IMG/VR virus record: IMGVR_UViG_3300031841_004520
Location: 59,593-123,592 of that record
Length of the DNA stretch: 64,000 bases
Direction: 5' to 3' (one strand)
From: a virus
Of this stretch, positions 18,074 to 27,527 are shown one piece after another; position 1 is the first letter of the stretch, and every line of letters begins with the position of its first letter. Made by a program: the position numbers and the translations under genes. The notes under the pieces are model-generated. The model was not told the DNA's origin. It ran no database searches and saw nothing but the letters and a program-made list of their open reading frames with translations.

Positions 18074-20272
18074 CTAAATCAGACATGCGCCGCCAGCACA
18101 GCTAATTTCCTCTATCCCTGTGGTATTGTCCTCTGTTTCCAATAGCTGTGTATAATCAACTTTTGCGAAACTGTTATATAGATCTGTGTATATCTTCCAA
18201 TTATATACGTCTTTCATACAGTAGGTCAATCTCTTTAGGTCGTCATCGAAATATTTTTTAGCAAATCTTTGCATTTTTATGGCAAATAGTTTTTTGTCTT
18301 CCGAGTCTTTGTCAGATGATTGCTCTAGGGTCATATAGTCGCAAGCAGCCCATAGATTTAAACCAAAGGCATTCAGACCCAATTCAATTAAACCAGAACA
18401 CCATAGTGACGCATCTCCATATTCTTTGGCTATTTCTTTGGGAGTGTATACTGTGGTGAATGGTGCTTGTGGATAATCCTTATCTCCACTTTGTGGAATA
18501 AGACTAATACCAGCAAAGAACCGCCTATTATTATATATAAACTTTGTAACATCTTGCCATTCATCAGGCTGCACGGTAACGGTATTGCTAACATTATGGC
18601 TTAGAAAATCTTGAGTGCATAAGGATCTGTTCTTTCCAGAATGGACCCAATTCTTCTGAGCTTCTTTTACAACACCCAGCATTTCTAAAGCTGGTAATTG
18701 ATTTTTTAGCTTAGAGCCATCAGGAACTTCAATAGGAAATTTTACAACCTCGTCTGTATCATTGGCAGACCAAGATGATTTTTCACACGCTTGAGGATTA
18801 TAACTTTTAAAGTGTTGATAGGGAGCTTCTAGAATATTGGCTTGTACATGCCTAATGTATCTTTTTGCATGATGCGGATGGATACCAGAACTTGTTCCCA
18901 GCATGCTACTACTAGTACCTTCAGGCTTTAAGCACGTAACTCTTGCTGCCTGATTGATGCCTATCTTTTTAGAAAGTTCTTTATTGGTATCAACAGCAAT
19001 TTTTGCGCCTTTTTTCAAAACTTTTTCCGTTAATACTAACTCATGCTTTTCCATAATCCCTGTTAAAGAAACACCAAGTAAAGCCTCTCGCTCAAAAATA
19101 GTCTTGCTATCATCTCCTAAATAATCTAATGCAGTAAATCCAGCCTGTAAAGTTCCAATAATTGCAGCAGCTTTGCAGCGTTCATAAAAATCTTCTTCAT
19201 CAGATAATGAAGAACAGTTAATGGTAGAAAGATTACATCCCTGCCAGCCTGATCTGCCAGACTCTTCGTTTACAGGCCACATACCCACTTCAACACATGG
19301 ATTAAACGTCATTTCTGTAGAGTCACTCCAAATAAAACCTGGCTCACCAAACTCTTTTACAGAATCCATTAGTATTTGGAATTGTTCATATGTTGTATTG
19401 TCTTTTAGCAATAAGGCCGAATTATTGCTTCTGGCTCTCTGTGGATTGTCTACATACCAGTTACCAGTTTTAGCCTTTGCCATCTCTTCATCATCTGGAC
19501 TAAATAACGCTAGTGACGCACTTCTGCGAACGCCACCAGATAGTACAGCATCGCTTGAGTGCATAATAATATCATAAGCATCAATCGGTCTGAGTTTTTT
19601 CTGTTTTCTTTCAACGCACACCTCCAATAATTCTCTAATTTTTTCTAATCCATTTTGTAATGGTTCAAACCCAGGAGCTTTGCCTACGCCAGAAGACAGG
19701 GTTGATCCCTTTTCTCTGATGTTACTATAATCAAAAACGATATATTGATCTTTGTATTCTTTAAATTTATTTTCGGCAGGCTTTGTGAAATATGAACTCA
19801 ATAACACCCCCAAGGCATCTGCCCAACCTTCAATACTATCTTCTATTTTATACTTTACGCCCTTACGCTTATCTTTTGTGTTCGGAGAAAGTGTTGGTAA
19901 TTTGGCGATGTGGTGTTTTTGAACACTAAACCCTGTGCCACTACCACACAGCAATAGCCAGAAACATTCTTGAAAAAATCTCAATCGATCACAGTATGAG
20001 CTTGTACAATTGTAGATCTTGGCATGTCTTTTTAAAATAGGTTCTCCACCGAATTGTAAGGCCCTCTGGCTACCCAATACTTTTTTCTTCAGCATGAGGT
20101 CGTAGGCCCAATTAATATCTTCTGTGATATCATTATCGTCATATTGAGTATGCATCATGTTTTGCACACGCTCAACCGCTTCTTTCCAGGTCTCTCTACG
20201 ATTCTTGTCTCCCAACCATCTAGCGTATTTAGAAACGAAAGTATAGTTTTGAAGTTCTTGAAGCGCAGACAT
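18074..20272 (-). CDS. nrdJ: B12-dependent (class II) ribonucleotide reductase
   Basis: 732 residues, the monomeric Lactobacillus RTPR-like form. Radical-site motif FNPCVEV (Cys at 326, Glu at 328) is followed by GCNLSTIN (Cys at 346), and the C-terminal redox tail is SCAGGACLI. SGGVRRSASLALFS and CGSGTGFSVQ are further family marks. It reduces ribonucleotides to deoxy forms using adenosylcobalamin, so it depends on host or scavenged B12. A strong RBS (AAGGAG) precedes the ATG. A promoter lies about 100 bp upstream. Confidence 0.95.
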   Translation of the reverse strand: MSALQELQNYTFVSKYARWLGDKNRRETWKEAVERVQNMMHTQYDDNDITEDINWAYDLMLKKKVLGSQRALQFGGEPILKRHAKIYNCTSSYCDRLRFFQECFWLLLCGSGTGFSVQKHHIAKLPTLSPNTKDKRKGVKYKIEDSIEGWADALGVLLSSYFTKPAENKFKEYKDQYIVFDYSNIREKGSTLSSGVGKAPGFEPLQNGLEKIRELLEVCVERKQKKLRPIDAYDIIMHSSDAVLSGGVRRSASLALFSPDDEEMAKAKTGNWYVDNPQRARSNNSALLLKDNTTYEQFQILMDSVKEFGEPGFIWSDSTEMTFNPCVEVGMWPVNEESGRSGWQGCNLSTINCSSLSDEEDFYERCKAAAIIGTLQAGFTALDYLGDDSKTIFEREALLGVSLTGIMEKHELVLTEKVLKKGAKIAVDTNKELSKKIGINQAARVTCLKPEGTSSSMLGTSSGIHPHHAKRYIRHVQANILEAPYQHFKSYNPQACEKSSWSANDTDEVVKFPIEVPDGSKLKNQLPALEMLGVVKEAQKNWVHSGKNRSLCTQDFLSHNVSNTVTVQPDEWQDVTKFIYNNRRFFAGISLIPQSGDKDYPQAPFTTVYTPKEIAKEYGDASLWCSGLIELGLNAFGLNLWAACDYMTLEQSSDKDSEDKKLFAIKMQRFAKKYFDDDLKRLTYCMKDVYNWKIYTDLYNSFAKVDYTQLLETEDNTTGIEEISCAGGACLI

Positions 20273-20372
20273 ATTTTCTCCTTAAAATAATTCAGGATAC
20301 AGCGACGGCGAAAGAAATAACATAAAGGCCATCAGCTAGGTAAGTGTTAATAAAATTTACAGTCATGATAGT

Positions 20373-20400
20373 ATTATAGTACACCGAACAGATCTTGCAA
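20373..20400 (-). promoter_or_regulatory. Sigma70-like promoter upstream of nrdJ
   Basis: On the minus strand TTGCAA (20400-20395) is 16 bp from an exact TATAAT (20378-20373). The -10 box overlaps the stop codon of the dCMP deaminase gene. A leader of about 95 nt runs to the nrdJ ATG, in a genome where most junctions are under 10 bp. It probably gives nrdJ and the replication genes below their own start. Confidence 0.6.
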
Positions 20401-20841
20401 CCAAGAAACATTCGGTTTTGTTTTTATAATCTCTATCTTACTCTGTTTAACAAAAAGGTTGAATTTTTTTTGTTCTTTTTCATTGAATAATTTTGTTCCG
20501 TGGCTGTCCCACATTATTACTTTTTTTATTCCTTCTTGGTGTAGGGCGAGTATGCAGTCGTTGCAACACTGACCTGTAATATACGCAATACCGTTGTCTG
20601 GACGTACAACACAATTAGACAAAGCATTGCGTTCAGCATGAATCATCCAATCATATTTTTCTGGACGAGTTTTTGGTAAGGATTCGTCATCCATACCTTT
20701 AGGGAAACCATTGTAGCCAACACCCAATATTCTGTTGTGTTGATCTGTAATCACGCAGCCGTGTTGGGTATGAATGTCATGACTACGTTGCGATGCAACT
20801 TTTGCAATTCCTAAAAAATAATCTGTCCAGTTTGGTCTCAT
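20374..20841 (-). CDS. dCMP deaminase
   Basis: 155 residues. Zinc-site motifs HAERNAL and CCNDC (in place of the common PCxxC) and the GVGYNGFPKGMDD loop identify a ComEB/dCMP deaminase. It converts dCMP to dUMP, the substrate of ThyX, which is encoded at 57188-57829 here. It is 3 bp downstream of the sulfotransferase-like gene and marks the boundary between the glycan block and the replication block. Confidence 0.9.
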   Translation of the reverse strand: MRPNWTDYFLGIAKVASQRSHDIHTQHGCVITDQHNRILGVGYNGFPKGMDDESLPKTRPEKYDWMIHAERNALSNCVVRPDNGIAYITGQCCNDCILALHQEGIKKVIMWDSHGTKLFNEKEQKKFNLFVKQSKIEIIKTKPNVSWLQDLFGVL

Positions 20842-20844
20842 ATT

Positions 20845-21801
20845 TTATACTATTGGTATCTCAGTTTGGATATTGGGAAAATCTTTTAAAAACTCTTCAG
20901 GGTTATTGAAATTATCTTCTAATGGCTGTTCTTTAGACTGCTTAATTGTTACATGATCTATTTCTTCTGGTTTTATTTTTATATTTATTCCGTTTTGATC
21001 ATAGACTTCCTGAAGGTATTCCAGTTTATTTTTCTGTGCGTGTAACACTTCATAATTTATTATGCACTTAGGTCCATCGAAGTTGTTATATATTTCAGCA
21101 ATTTTTTCTTGAGCGTTTTTTATCTGATTAAATTTACCTAAATATGCTTCTTTATTCCACGTAATCTTTAGCTTTTTGCATTCTTGTATTCTGTTCATAT
21201 TTTTTTCGTTAGTGTCAATATACCACACATTATTTAGGTTTCCTTTAACTTCGCTAATATGCGTCAACAAAGCACTTTTCCTGTGTGGTATTATTAAAGC
21301 ATTGCAGTGTTTTAGTATTTTGTTTATATCTATATTATTATTCATCCTGTCTGTTTCTTCTAAAGATGTTTGACCTAGGAAAACTTTTACTATTGTATTT
21401 TTATTCACAGTTTTGTTTAAAAACTTTACACTTACTCCATACAATTCTTCGTTAGATGGTTCGATAAATCTTTCCATCTCTTCGATAAGTTCCTGTATAG
21501 GTACTGAGTGATATTCACGAACTAAGCTTGATAAATTCCTAAGTAAAAACTCCTGATGTGCATCAAGCCATCCCGCATACTTATATATATAATTGCTTTT
21601 GTGAGCAGCCATTAACTGTACAACTTTTGTTTTTATGTACATATTCCAAAAGATATGATTGAAAAATTCACCCAAACAAAACCATTCTTTAAAATTTGAA
21701 CGAATTGTTGACAGTATGAAATTTGTACCAACTCTACCACAAGCTGACAACATGATAGCATTTGTCTTGTTACAGCTTGGAGAAGTGTTCTTTGATTTCA
21801 T
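20845..21801 (-). CDS. Sulfotransferase-like P-loop protein
   Basis: 318 residues from the ATG at 21801 (AAAGG 8 nt upstream). It opens with AIMLSACGRVGTNFILSTIRS, the position and shape of the PAPS 5'-phosphosulfate loop of carbohydrate sulfotransferases. Further on, ALIIPHRKSALLTH could serve as the 3'-phosphate site. It would transfer sulfate to a sugar made by the neighbouring glycosyltransferases. Similarity is by motif only. It overlaps the upstream GT gene by 32 bp. Confidence 0.6.
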   Translation of the reverse strand: MKSKNTSPSCNKTNAIMLSACGRVGTNFILSTIRSNFKEWFCLGEFFNHIFWNMYIKTKVVQLMAAHKSNYIYKYAGWLDAHQEFLLRNLSSLVREYHSVPIQELIEEMERFIEPSNEELYGVSVKFLNKTVNKNTIVKVFLGQTSLEETDRMNNNIDINKILKHCNALIIPHRKSALLTHISEVKGNLNNVWYIDTNEKNMNRIQECKKLKITWNKEAYLGKFNQIKNAQEKIAEIYNNFDGPKCIINYEVLHAQKNKLEYLQEVYDQNGINIKIKPEEIDHVTIKQSKEQPLEDNFNNPEEFLKDFPNIQTEIPIV

Positions 21802-22612
21802 CAAATTTACCTTTATTATTCAGTTTATACAGCCCGTTGCTATCCATTTCCAGATCTTTAATATCAAAATCATGAGTAAGTATTTTTTCTCTAGAATTAT
21901 ATCCTCTATATTTGTAGTCTCCGTGATATAAATGCTCTACGACACCTTTACAATAGCCAACATCTACGCCAGAAGATTTGTCTAAATTTTGATAATAATT
22001 TAAAAAATCTTGTATCAAATTATTAGGCATTGCGAATATCTTGTAATTAACAATATCGCCTAACCAAGCATATAATTGTAAGCCATCATTACTACCCATA
22101 ATATGTTTATCATAAAAGCCGTTTGGTAAAAGTGATCTGCGACATCCCCAGGATAGTCCAACAGCCAAGCTGCGTCCTATAGGTTCATTATGATGTATGT
22201 AAGAGTGTAGTAGTTTGGCATAAGAAAAGCAGTTGAGATTATGATTAAAATGATTGTCTAGCTCTACCACTCTTTCAAACGGTTGACCAAAACACTTTTC
22301 ATCTAATAATTTATCTAATTCCGTAAGCCAATCGTCATTATGAAATACTACATCTGTATCTACCCATACAATTTTATCTACACTATCAGGCAAAGTTTCT
22401 AAAGCTATATTGAAACATCTTTCCTTTTGCCATAAAAAATTTTCAGGCTTAGCTACAATTTGTATAGCATCATCTATAAAAAAATGAGATGCGTCTGTAG
22501 CTAATTCTACTGTAATTAGATCATGGGCAAAGTTTTTTCTAAATTTCTCATAGTTAGATTTTCTAACAGGATTATTATTATAATTAAAATATGAGCATAT
22601 TGCCTTAATCAT
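21770..22612 (-). CDS. GT-A glycosyltransferase, paralogue A of a three-copy family
   Basis: 280 residues. The ATG at 22612 was chosen because the protein then aligns with its two paralogues at 33999-34844 and 35479-36294 (IxSYFNxxNxxxR start). WVDTDVVF (83-90) gives a clean DxD metal motif, WQKERCFNI precedes it, and VEHLYHGD near the C-terminus provides a likely metal-binding His. Predicted nucleotide-sugar transferase; donor and acceptor unknown. Confidence 0.75.
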   Translation of the reverse strand: MIKAICSYFNYNNNPVRKSNYEKFRKNFAHDLITVELATDASHFFIDDAIQIVAKPENFLWQKERCFNIALETLPDSVDKIVWVDTDVVFHNDDWLTELDKLLDEKCFGQPFERVVELDNHFNHNLNCFSYAKLLHSYIHHNEPIGRSLAVGLSWGCRRSLLPNGFYDKHIMGSNDGLQLYAWLGDIVNYKIFAMPNNLIQDFLNYYQNLDKSSGVDVGYCKGVVEHLYHGDYKYRGYNSREKILTHDFDIKDLEMDSNGLYKLNNKGKFDEIKEHFSKL

Positions 22613-23033
22613 TGAAGTCATGTTCCTGTATACGTTTTTCTATATCAAGATTAAATGCAACCGACTTAACTAAGTTAATGTTGAAGTCTCCATCTTCGTT
22701 AGAGTCGCACACATGCGGATTGTATGTGGTAGTCCTAATAAAATTTACGATCATTTTTAGTAGCCGTTCTTTTTGTTGATGTGCATAGGCTATCTCTTCA
22801 AAAAGGAAAGCTAAAAATTTGTGTATGTCTGTTGTTTTGCAGGGTAGCATGCCCATATTTATACCGTAGCATACCCAATGAAAATACAGTCTTTCTTTTT
22901 CTGTCACGCTATGTTCTTTACAATAAGGTTGATAAAAATCAGAAACCTCAGGGTATTGTTCTGAGTATGTAACTTCATCAAAAAATTGATTACATTTATT
23001 CTTTTTATAAAAATCTTTTAGTGTTATTTCCAT
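22605..23033 (-). CDS. Unknown protein with a polysaccharide-type 'FDxxxYxxxYPxV' domain
   Basis: 142 residues. The first half, FFDEVTYSEQYPEV...YFHWVCYGINMGM, resembles the short 'Fd..yYl..yPdv...Hy..yG...gr' module found in polysaccharide-biosynthesis proteins. The rest is helical. It is coupled to the GT downstream (8 bp) and the methyltransferase upstream. A small targeting or accessory role to a glycosyltransferase is plausible but unproven. Confidence 0.5.
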   Translation of the reverse strand: MEITLKDFYKKNKCNQFFDEVTYSEQYPEVSDFYQPYCKEHSVTEKERLYFHWVCYGINMGMLPCKTTDIHKFLAFLFEEIAYAHQQKERLLKMIVNFIRTTTYNPHVCDSNEDGDFNINLVKSVAFNLDIEKRIQEHDFND

Positions 23034-23036
23034 AAT

Positions 23037-23675
23037 TTAATTTTTGTAGGCAAAAAACCTATGAAAAGGACAGTCCATAATACCAATAATTCTGTCCATC
23101 AATAACTGCTCAGTAATATCTACCAAAATATTACTATTACATACATCAACAACTCCTTGATATACATCTTGGTTTCCAGGTATATCATCAATAACAACTA
23201 TGGTGTCAGTATGAGCGAATTTTTTACAATCATGGACATCTTGAATTAAATCGTCTGTACTATGACCTCCATCAATATGAATTAAATCATATTTTTGTGT
23301 CGGAATATGTTTTTTTATAGTGGTATGACTGTTACCAGCAGTAAATATGCAGTCATAATTCTGTGCTAAATAATCGCAACTACCCTTGGTATAAGGATGG
23401 CTAAATAAATCAAAACCTAGTACTTTTAATTTTGGATTAGCGTACAAACACAAGCCTACAGAATGTCCTCCATTAATTCCTACTTGAACTAAACTTTCAG
23501 AAACTCTAGACAAATTGTATAAATTGTTTCTTAGTGAATACTTCTCTGTATCTAAAACAAAATGGCTGGCATGATTGTATAGGCAATTTCCCTCAAAGTC
23601 AGGCAAATATGGTTTTACAGATTTATTTAAGTTTTTGACTATTTCAGAATCAAGAAATTCGTTGTCATTAAGCAT
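23037..23675 (-). CDS. Class I SAM methyltransferase (Methyltransf_24-like)
   Basis: 212 residues. VQVGINGGHSVGLCL is the SAM-binding loop, VLGFDLF the acidic strand end, and YDLIHIDGGHSTDDLIQDV followed by IVVIDDIPG the family-typical pair of aspartates. The family often methylates sugars or small acceptors. It lies in the glycan operon between GT-like genes (8-bp overlap upstream), so sugar O-methylation is the likely job. Confidence 0.8.
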   Translation of the reverse strand: MLNDNEFLDSEIVKNLNKSVKPYLPDFEGNCLYNHASHFVLDTEKYSLRNNLYNLSRVSESLVQVGINGGHSVGLCLYANPKLKVLGFDLFSHPYTKGSCDYLAQNYDCIFTAGNSHTTIKKHIPTQKYDLIHIDGGHSTDDLIQDVHDCKKFAHTDTIVVIDDIPGNQDVYQGVVDVCNSNILVDITEQLLMDRIIGIMDCPFHRFFAYKN

Positions 23676-24423
23676 TAATTATTTCCTTTGCCATTTCTAA
23701 TCTATATTGATTAATTTGATTGTGTGTGTAACCAAGCCTCTCTGCTCTTTTCCACGATGTGCCGTGACCTAAATGATATATTTCCATATTAGGAAAATCT
23801 TTTTCTTCCGGATCGTAGTGCCTACAGATCTTGGTATGATGTCTTGAAATATTAAATACTTTCATTACATCAGAAAGTGTGTTTTGATGATATACAGCTT
23901 CAAGAAAGTCTTGATCTCCAAAACATCTCCTGTTTCTTTCTTCATAATGTTTCTTGCACCAATTAACAATATTATTTTTTTGTGCAATTAAGAATAAGAT
24001 ATATTTCTCCCAACCATGACTGTCTGCAGAGGCAAAGCATGAACAACATTCGTCTCTCCAATATAATTTACTATCTATCTTGTGATCAAATCTAAATCTT
24101 TTATTTATTACATCATAATCAGATATAAAAGAAGGTTCTTGTATTGTGTGGAAAGCAGCTATTTCTCTTTGTGCAGCCAACCAATATCTATGAACTGGAT
24201 TTTTTTGTTTTAGTCCTGCACCTCCCCTAACTTCTATATGTACTTCTTGCACTAAGTCCATATATTGATTAAATAGTGATGATTTTTTGGCATCATCAAT
24301 AGACAAAATGATAGGATCAAAACCTTGCTTTTTCCAGCTCTCTTCCCACACACCTAGCAAGCTCTCATGCATTTCTTGATCTGGATCATTTAGATTTTCA
24401 TAATATGTATATATTTTTGTCAT
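23668..24423 (-). CDS. Probable glycosyltransferase, GT-A-like
   Basis: 251 residues. MTKIYTYYENL and FISDYDVINKRF give a GT-A-type start and a DYDV stretch in the place of the DxD motif. Later CFGDQDFLEAVYHQ resembles the acceptor-side 'DQ..l' of glycan transferases. No exact family is recognised. It overlaps its upstream gene by 4 bp. Confidence 0.55.
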   Translation of the reverse strand: MTKIYTYYENLNDPDQEMHESLLGVWEESWKKQGFDPIILSIDDAKKSSLFNQYMDLVQEVHIEVRGGAGLKQKNPVHRYWLAAQREIAAFHTIQEPSFISDYDVINKRFRFDHKIDSKLYWRDECCSCFASADSHGWEKYILFLIAQKNNIVNWCKKHYEERNRRCFGDQDFLEAVYHQNTLSDVMKVFNISRHHTKICRHYDPEEKDFPNMEIYHLGHGTSWKRAERLGYTHNQINQYRLEMAKEIINA

Positions 24424-25613
24424 AGCGTATTGATTTCACAAGGGACATCAAAAATTTTACTAATCCAATAAACAAAACCAGACCCCCAATCATACACACT
24501 GTAAGATATATTACTTTTGCTTTCAGAAAGAATCTTTACATCTAAAGCTGTGTGTAATAATTTTTCATCTTCTATGTCTTGATTTTGAAAATCAGTAAAA
24601 GTAAGGGTAGAAGGAGCATAGGATGTATGAGTGCTCTTTTCGTGTATAATGTGTATCTTTTTGCTCTTGTTGACCTTCTTAAAGTATGCTTTTAAATCAT
24701 TGCAGTCCGACATAATGATTAGATTTTTACACTTACTATCTTTCAAATATTTTTTTGCCATTTTGTAGTATTCACTATAGTCATGATCAAAAGATTTGTA
24801 ATTAGGATTTTCTTTAATATACTCTGGCAAATCAGATATTTGCTCGTCTAAGTGAGATACGCTTTTTCTGTCGCCTAGCCTAAAGTGTAAAACATGATAG
24901 TCTTTTATATTAAGTGTTTGATAAAGATTTTCTACATCTTTATGAAAGTAAATATGAAATTTAAAATATCTTTTGCATTTATCTGTTAGGTTGTAGTTTT
25001 GTAAGAAACATCTAGCATTTCTGTCATAGTGCGGCACAATTAGAACATCATGATAAAATGAAGATATTGCTAGATCTTTTGAACTACTTATGGTCTCGTT
25101 AAGTATCTTTTTCATGTGCATAGACCAATTTTGGGAACCTCTATTGGATTCTGCTTCTACTTCTAAATCTATGGGCTCTGATTGCGTTTCAGGGGCTGTG
25201 GTTAAAATAAACTTACCGATAGGGTGCTGTTTAAAATCAAGGGTTACAGAGGCTTGTGTGTGATGACACAAGTTTTCAAATAGATGCACAGAACCTCTGA
25301 GAAAATCCCCTATACCACCACTAAATCTCTTAGTGTAGCAATTAGTTACACTTTTTAAATTTGATACATTTACAGGATATATACTAGACAGCTCAAAATG
25401 AGATAAGTCATGATCATCTCTATATAGTTGTAAAATAAAATTATACAAGATATCCATATGATGTCTTTGTGTAATCACCAATATGGATTTTACCAACCAT
25501 TCATCTAACTGAGACTTATCTTTGCAATAGTCATACTGTAAAAAGTATTCAGCAAAAGTTACTAAGTCTCCAGTATTAACAAAGTCATTAAGTATCTCTT
25601 TAGGTTCGGCCAT
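24420..25613 (-). CDS. Fucosyltransferase-like GT-B protein
   Basis: 397 residues. SGGIGDFLRGSVHLFENL (98-115) resembles the glycine-rich N-terminal start of GT11-type enzymes. HVLHFRLGDR (240-249) carries the HxRxGD-type motif I that binds GDP-fucose phosphate in fucosyltransferase families GT11, GT23 and GT65. It overlaps the epimerase gene, whose product is a GDP-hexose, so a GDP-linked donor would be available. The assignment rests on motif and context, and the rest of the protein is divergent. Confidence 0.6.
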   Translation of the reverse strand: MAEPKEILNDFVNTGDLVTFAEYFLQYDYCKDKSQLDEWLVKSILVITQRHHMDILYNFILQLYRDDHDLSHFELSSIYPVNVSNLKSVTNCYTKRFSGGIGDFLRGSVHLFENLCHHTQASVTLDFKQHPIGKFILTTAPETQSEPIDLEVEAESNRGSQNWSMHMKKILNETISSSKDLAISSFYHDVLIVPHYDRNARCFLQNYNLTDKCKRYFKFHIYFHKDVENLYQTLNIKDYHVLHFRLGDRKSVSHLDEQISDLPEYIKENPNYKSFDHDYSEYYKMAKKYLKDSKCKNLIIMSDCNDLKAYFKKVNKSKKIHIIHEKSTHTSYAPSTLTFTDFQNQDIEDEKLLHTALDVKILSESKSNISYSVYDWGSGFVYWISKIFDVPCEINTL

Positions 25614-26574
25614 TTTGTTCCTGTATCCATTTATATGTCTTCTCTAATCCATTATAAAGTGTCATAGAGGGTTGCCAACCTAATTCTTTTTGTAAAAGTC
25701 TATTATCAGAATTTCTACCATTAACACCCACGGGACCATCTACATTTTTGTATTTAACATTCTTGCCAGACAATTTAATAATCATTTCTGCAAACTGATT
25801 GATGCTCACCATTTCTTCACTACCAATATTAACTGGTCCAGCAAAATCTGATCGTGTTAATCTTAATGTGCCTTCTATACACTCATCAATATATAGGAAT
25901 GATCTTGTTTGCTTACCCGTTCCCCAAATTTCAATAGTATCTCCTTCTTCTGCCCTAATAACTTTTCTACACAATGCAGCAGGAGCTTTCTCTTTGCCTC
26001 CATCCCAAGTGCCTTCTGGCCCAAAGATATTATGATACCTAGCTATGCTTACGTCTAATCCATGATTTCTTTGTAATGCTAAATAAAATCTTTCACTAAA
26101 TAGTTTTTCCCATCCATATTCACTATCTGGTGCGGCTGGATATGCAGAATCTTCGCTACATTTTGGGTTGTCTGGATCTTCTTGATTATATGCTGGATAC
26201 ATGCAGGCACTGCTGCTATAGAACAGCTTACCGACTTTTTTGCTAACAGCTATTGAGCCTATATTAAGATTAATTTGTGCAGAATTATGCATGATACCCG
26301 CATCGTTCTCTCCAGTGAAAATATATCCTGCTCCACCCATATCTGCTGCTAGTTGATAAACTTCGTCAAACACTTCTCCATTAGGTAAAGACATTACTCT
26401 TTCAGCATTTCTAAAATTACACAAATCTCCTAGTGCAAAATCATCAGCTTCTGTTGTAGAGAAATCTGGTATCTTTAGATCCGCACCTCTAACCCAGTAT
26501 CCATCTGCCTTTAATCTTTTAACAAGATGCGATCCTATGAATCCACCGGCTCCACACACTAATGCTGTTTTCAT
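25600..26574 (-). CDS. gme: GDP-mannose 3,5-epimerase-like
   Basis: 324 residues. An extended SDR with NAD loop GAGGFIGSH (8-16) and YGWEK (153-157). Its sequence follows plant GME closely: LAADMGGAGYI, YSSSACMYP with the epimerising Cys (124), GTWDGGKEKAPAA with the Lys (196), TRSFLYIDECIEGTLRLTRSDF, VNIGSEEMVS and NGRNSDNRL. Expected to turn GDP-D-mannose into GDP-L-galactose or GDP-L-gulose. Both key catalytic residues known from the family are present. It overlaps genes on both sides and is the central sugar-nucleotide enzyme of the block. Confidence 0.88.
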   Translation of the reverse strand: MKTALVCGAGGFIGSHLVKRLKADGYWVRGADLKIPDFSTTEADDFALGDLCNFRNAERVMSLPNGEVFDEVYQLAADMGGAGYIFTGENDAGIMHNSAQINLNIGSIAVSKKVGKLFYSSSACMYPAYNQEDPDNPKCSEDSAYPAAPDSEYGWEKLFSERFYLALQRNHGLDVSIARYHNIFGPEGTWDGGKEKAPAALCRKVIRAEEGDTIEIWGTGKQTRSFLYIDECIEGTLRLTRSDFAGPVNIGSEEMVSINQFAEMIIKLSGKNVKYKNVDGPVGVNGRNSDNRLLQKELGWQPSMTLYNGLEKTYKWIQEQNGRT

Positions 26575-27527
26575 CTAGCTTGCCTCTTTTTTTCTATTTC
26601 TTTTTGTAACATAGATAAGAATTGATTATTTAATTGTCTTATGTTGTCTAGCTGCCAATTAACCACACTTTCGTAGTAATCGATATTTTTTTCTAGCTCT
26701 TCTATTTTGTCTTGTACACAAGTTATATTATTACAAATCATGTCTGGGTGCAAGAAATGACTATTATCATTAGCGGTTTGTCCTATACACACTGTGTTTA
26801 ATGAGCTTGCGTCATGGAAAAATTGACCATGTCTTTGACTAATACATATTGCATATTTAGATTTTGATAAATTGCTATAATATTGTTTCGATTCACCCTC
26901 TATAATATTAGTAGGACAATAATATGAAGTATTTTTTACTGGAGAATTATTGTTGTTTGGCATATCTAACATATATTCGTCTTTATCTCTATTGTCTAAA
27001 AAGTACCCATGCTTGTTTGTAACATTAAACATTTTTTGCATAGCTTCTATATCTCTAGGAAAAGTAAAGAACTTTTCATTAATATGTCTTTGCTGTTGAT
27101 GATTAATATGTTGCAAAAATACGTCGTAGTCTTGACTATATTTAGCATCAAAATGCTCAGCATTAAAATATAAAAATAGAGTATTGGGGTATCTATCAAT
27201 AATATTTTTTTGTATTATTGCATCTTCTGATATTACTACATCATATTGACCAAAATCTACATCATCAATATTCACTGTATTTTGTGTGTGTTGCTTTACG
27301 GTGTCGAACAAATGAGAAATCTCTCTCATCCAGGGCATAGCAATAGTTTCATTAATTATTGCACAGTCCATTTGTAACAATAATATCATTTGCAAAGGAT
27401 GTCCAGCTTTAGCATAAAATTTTGAAAGTATAAATTCTGGACTAACATCATTAAACTTAAATGATGACCACGGGCCACCTATGTGTATTTTTTGCTTAAC
27501 ATACAGACTTTTCACAACATGCCCCAA
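26571..27527 (-). CDS. Unknown, possibly GT-B glycosyltransferase
   Basis: 318 residues. IHIGGPWSS, YDVVISEDAIIQ, TLFLYFNAEHFD and YAICISQRHGQFFHDASSLNTVCIG have the strand spacing of a GT-B protein with a donor-site end, but no diagnostic motif. The C-terminus is a charged helix. It is flanked and overlapped by the epimerase and the UDP-sugar dehydrogenase, so it is part of the same sugar pathway. Confidence 0.5.
   Translation of the reverse strand: MGHVVKSLYVKQKIHIGGPWSSFKFNDVSPEFILSKFYAKAGHPLQMILLLQMDCAIINETIAMPWMREISHLFDTVKQHTQNTVNIDDVDFGQYDVVISEDAIIQKNIIDRYPNTLFLYFNAEHFDAKYSQDYDVFLQHINHQQQRHINEKFFTFPRDIEAMQKMFNVTNKHGYFLDNRDKDEYMLDMPNNNNSPVKNTSYYCPTNIIEGESKQYYSNLSKSKYAICISQRHGQFFHDASSLNTVCIGQTANDNSHFLHPDMICNNITCVQDKIEELEKNIDYYESVVNWQLDNIRQLNNQFLSMLQKEIEKKRQAR

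Noticed and set aside
20277-20370. Cobalamin riboswitch in the nrdJ leader
   Set aside because: The leader is about half the usual length and I see no B12-box-like conserved core.
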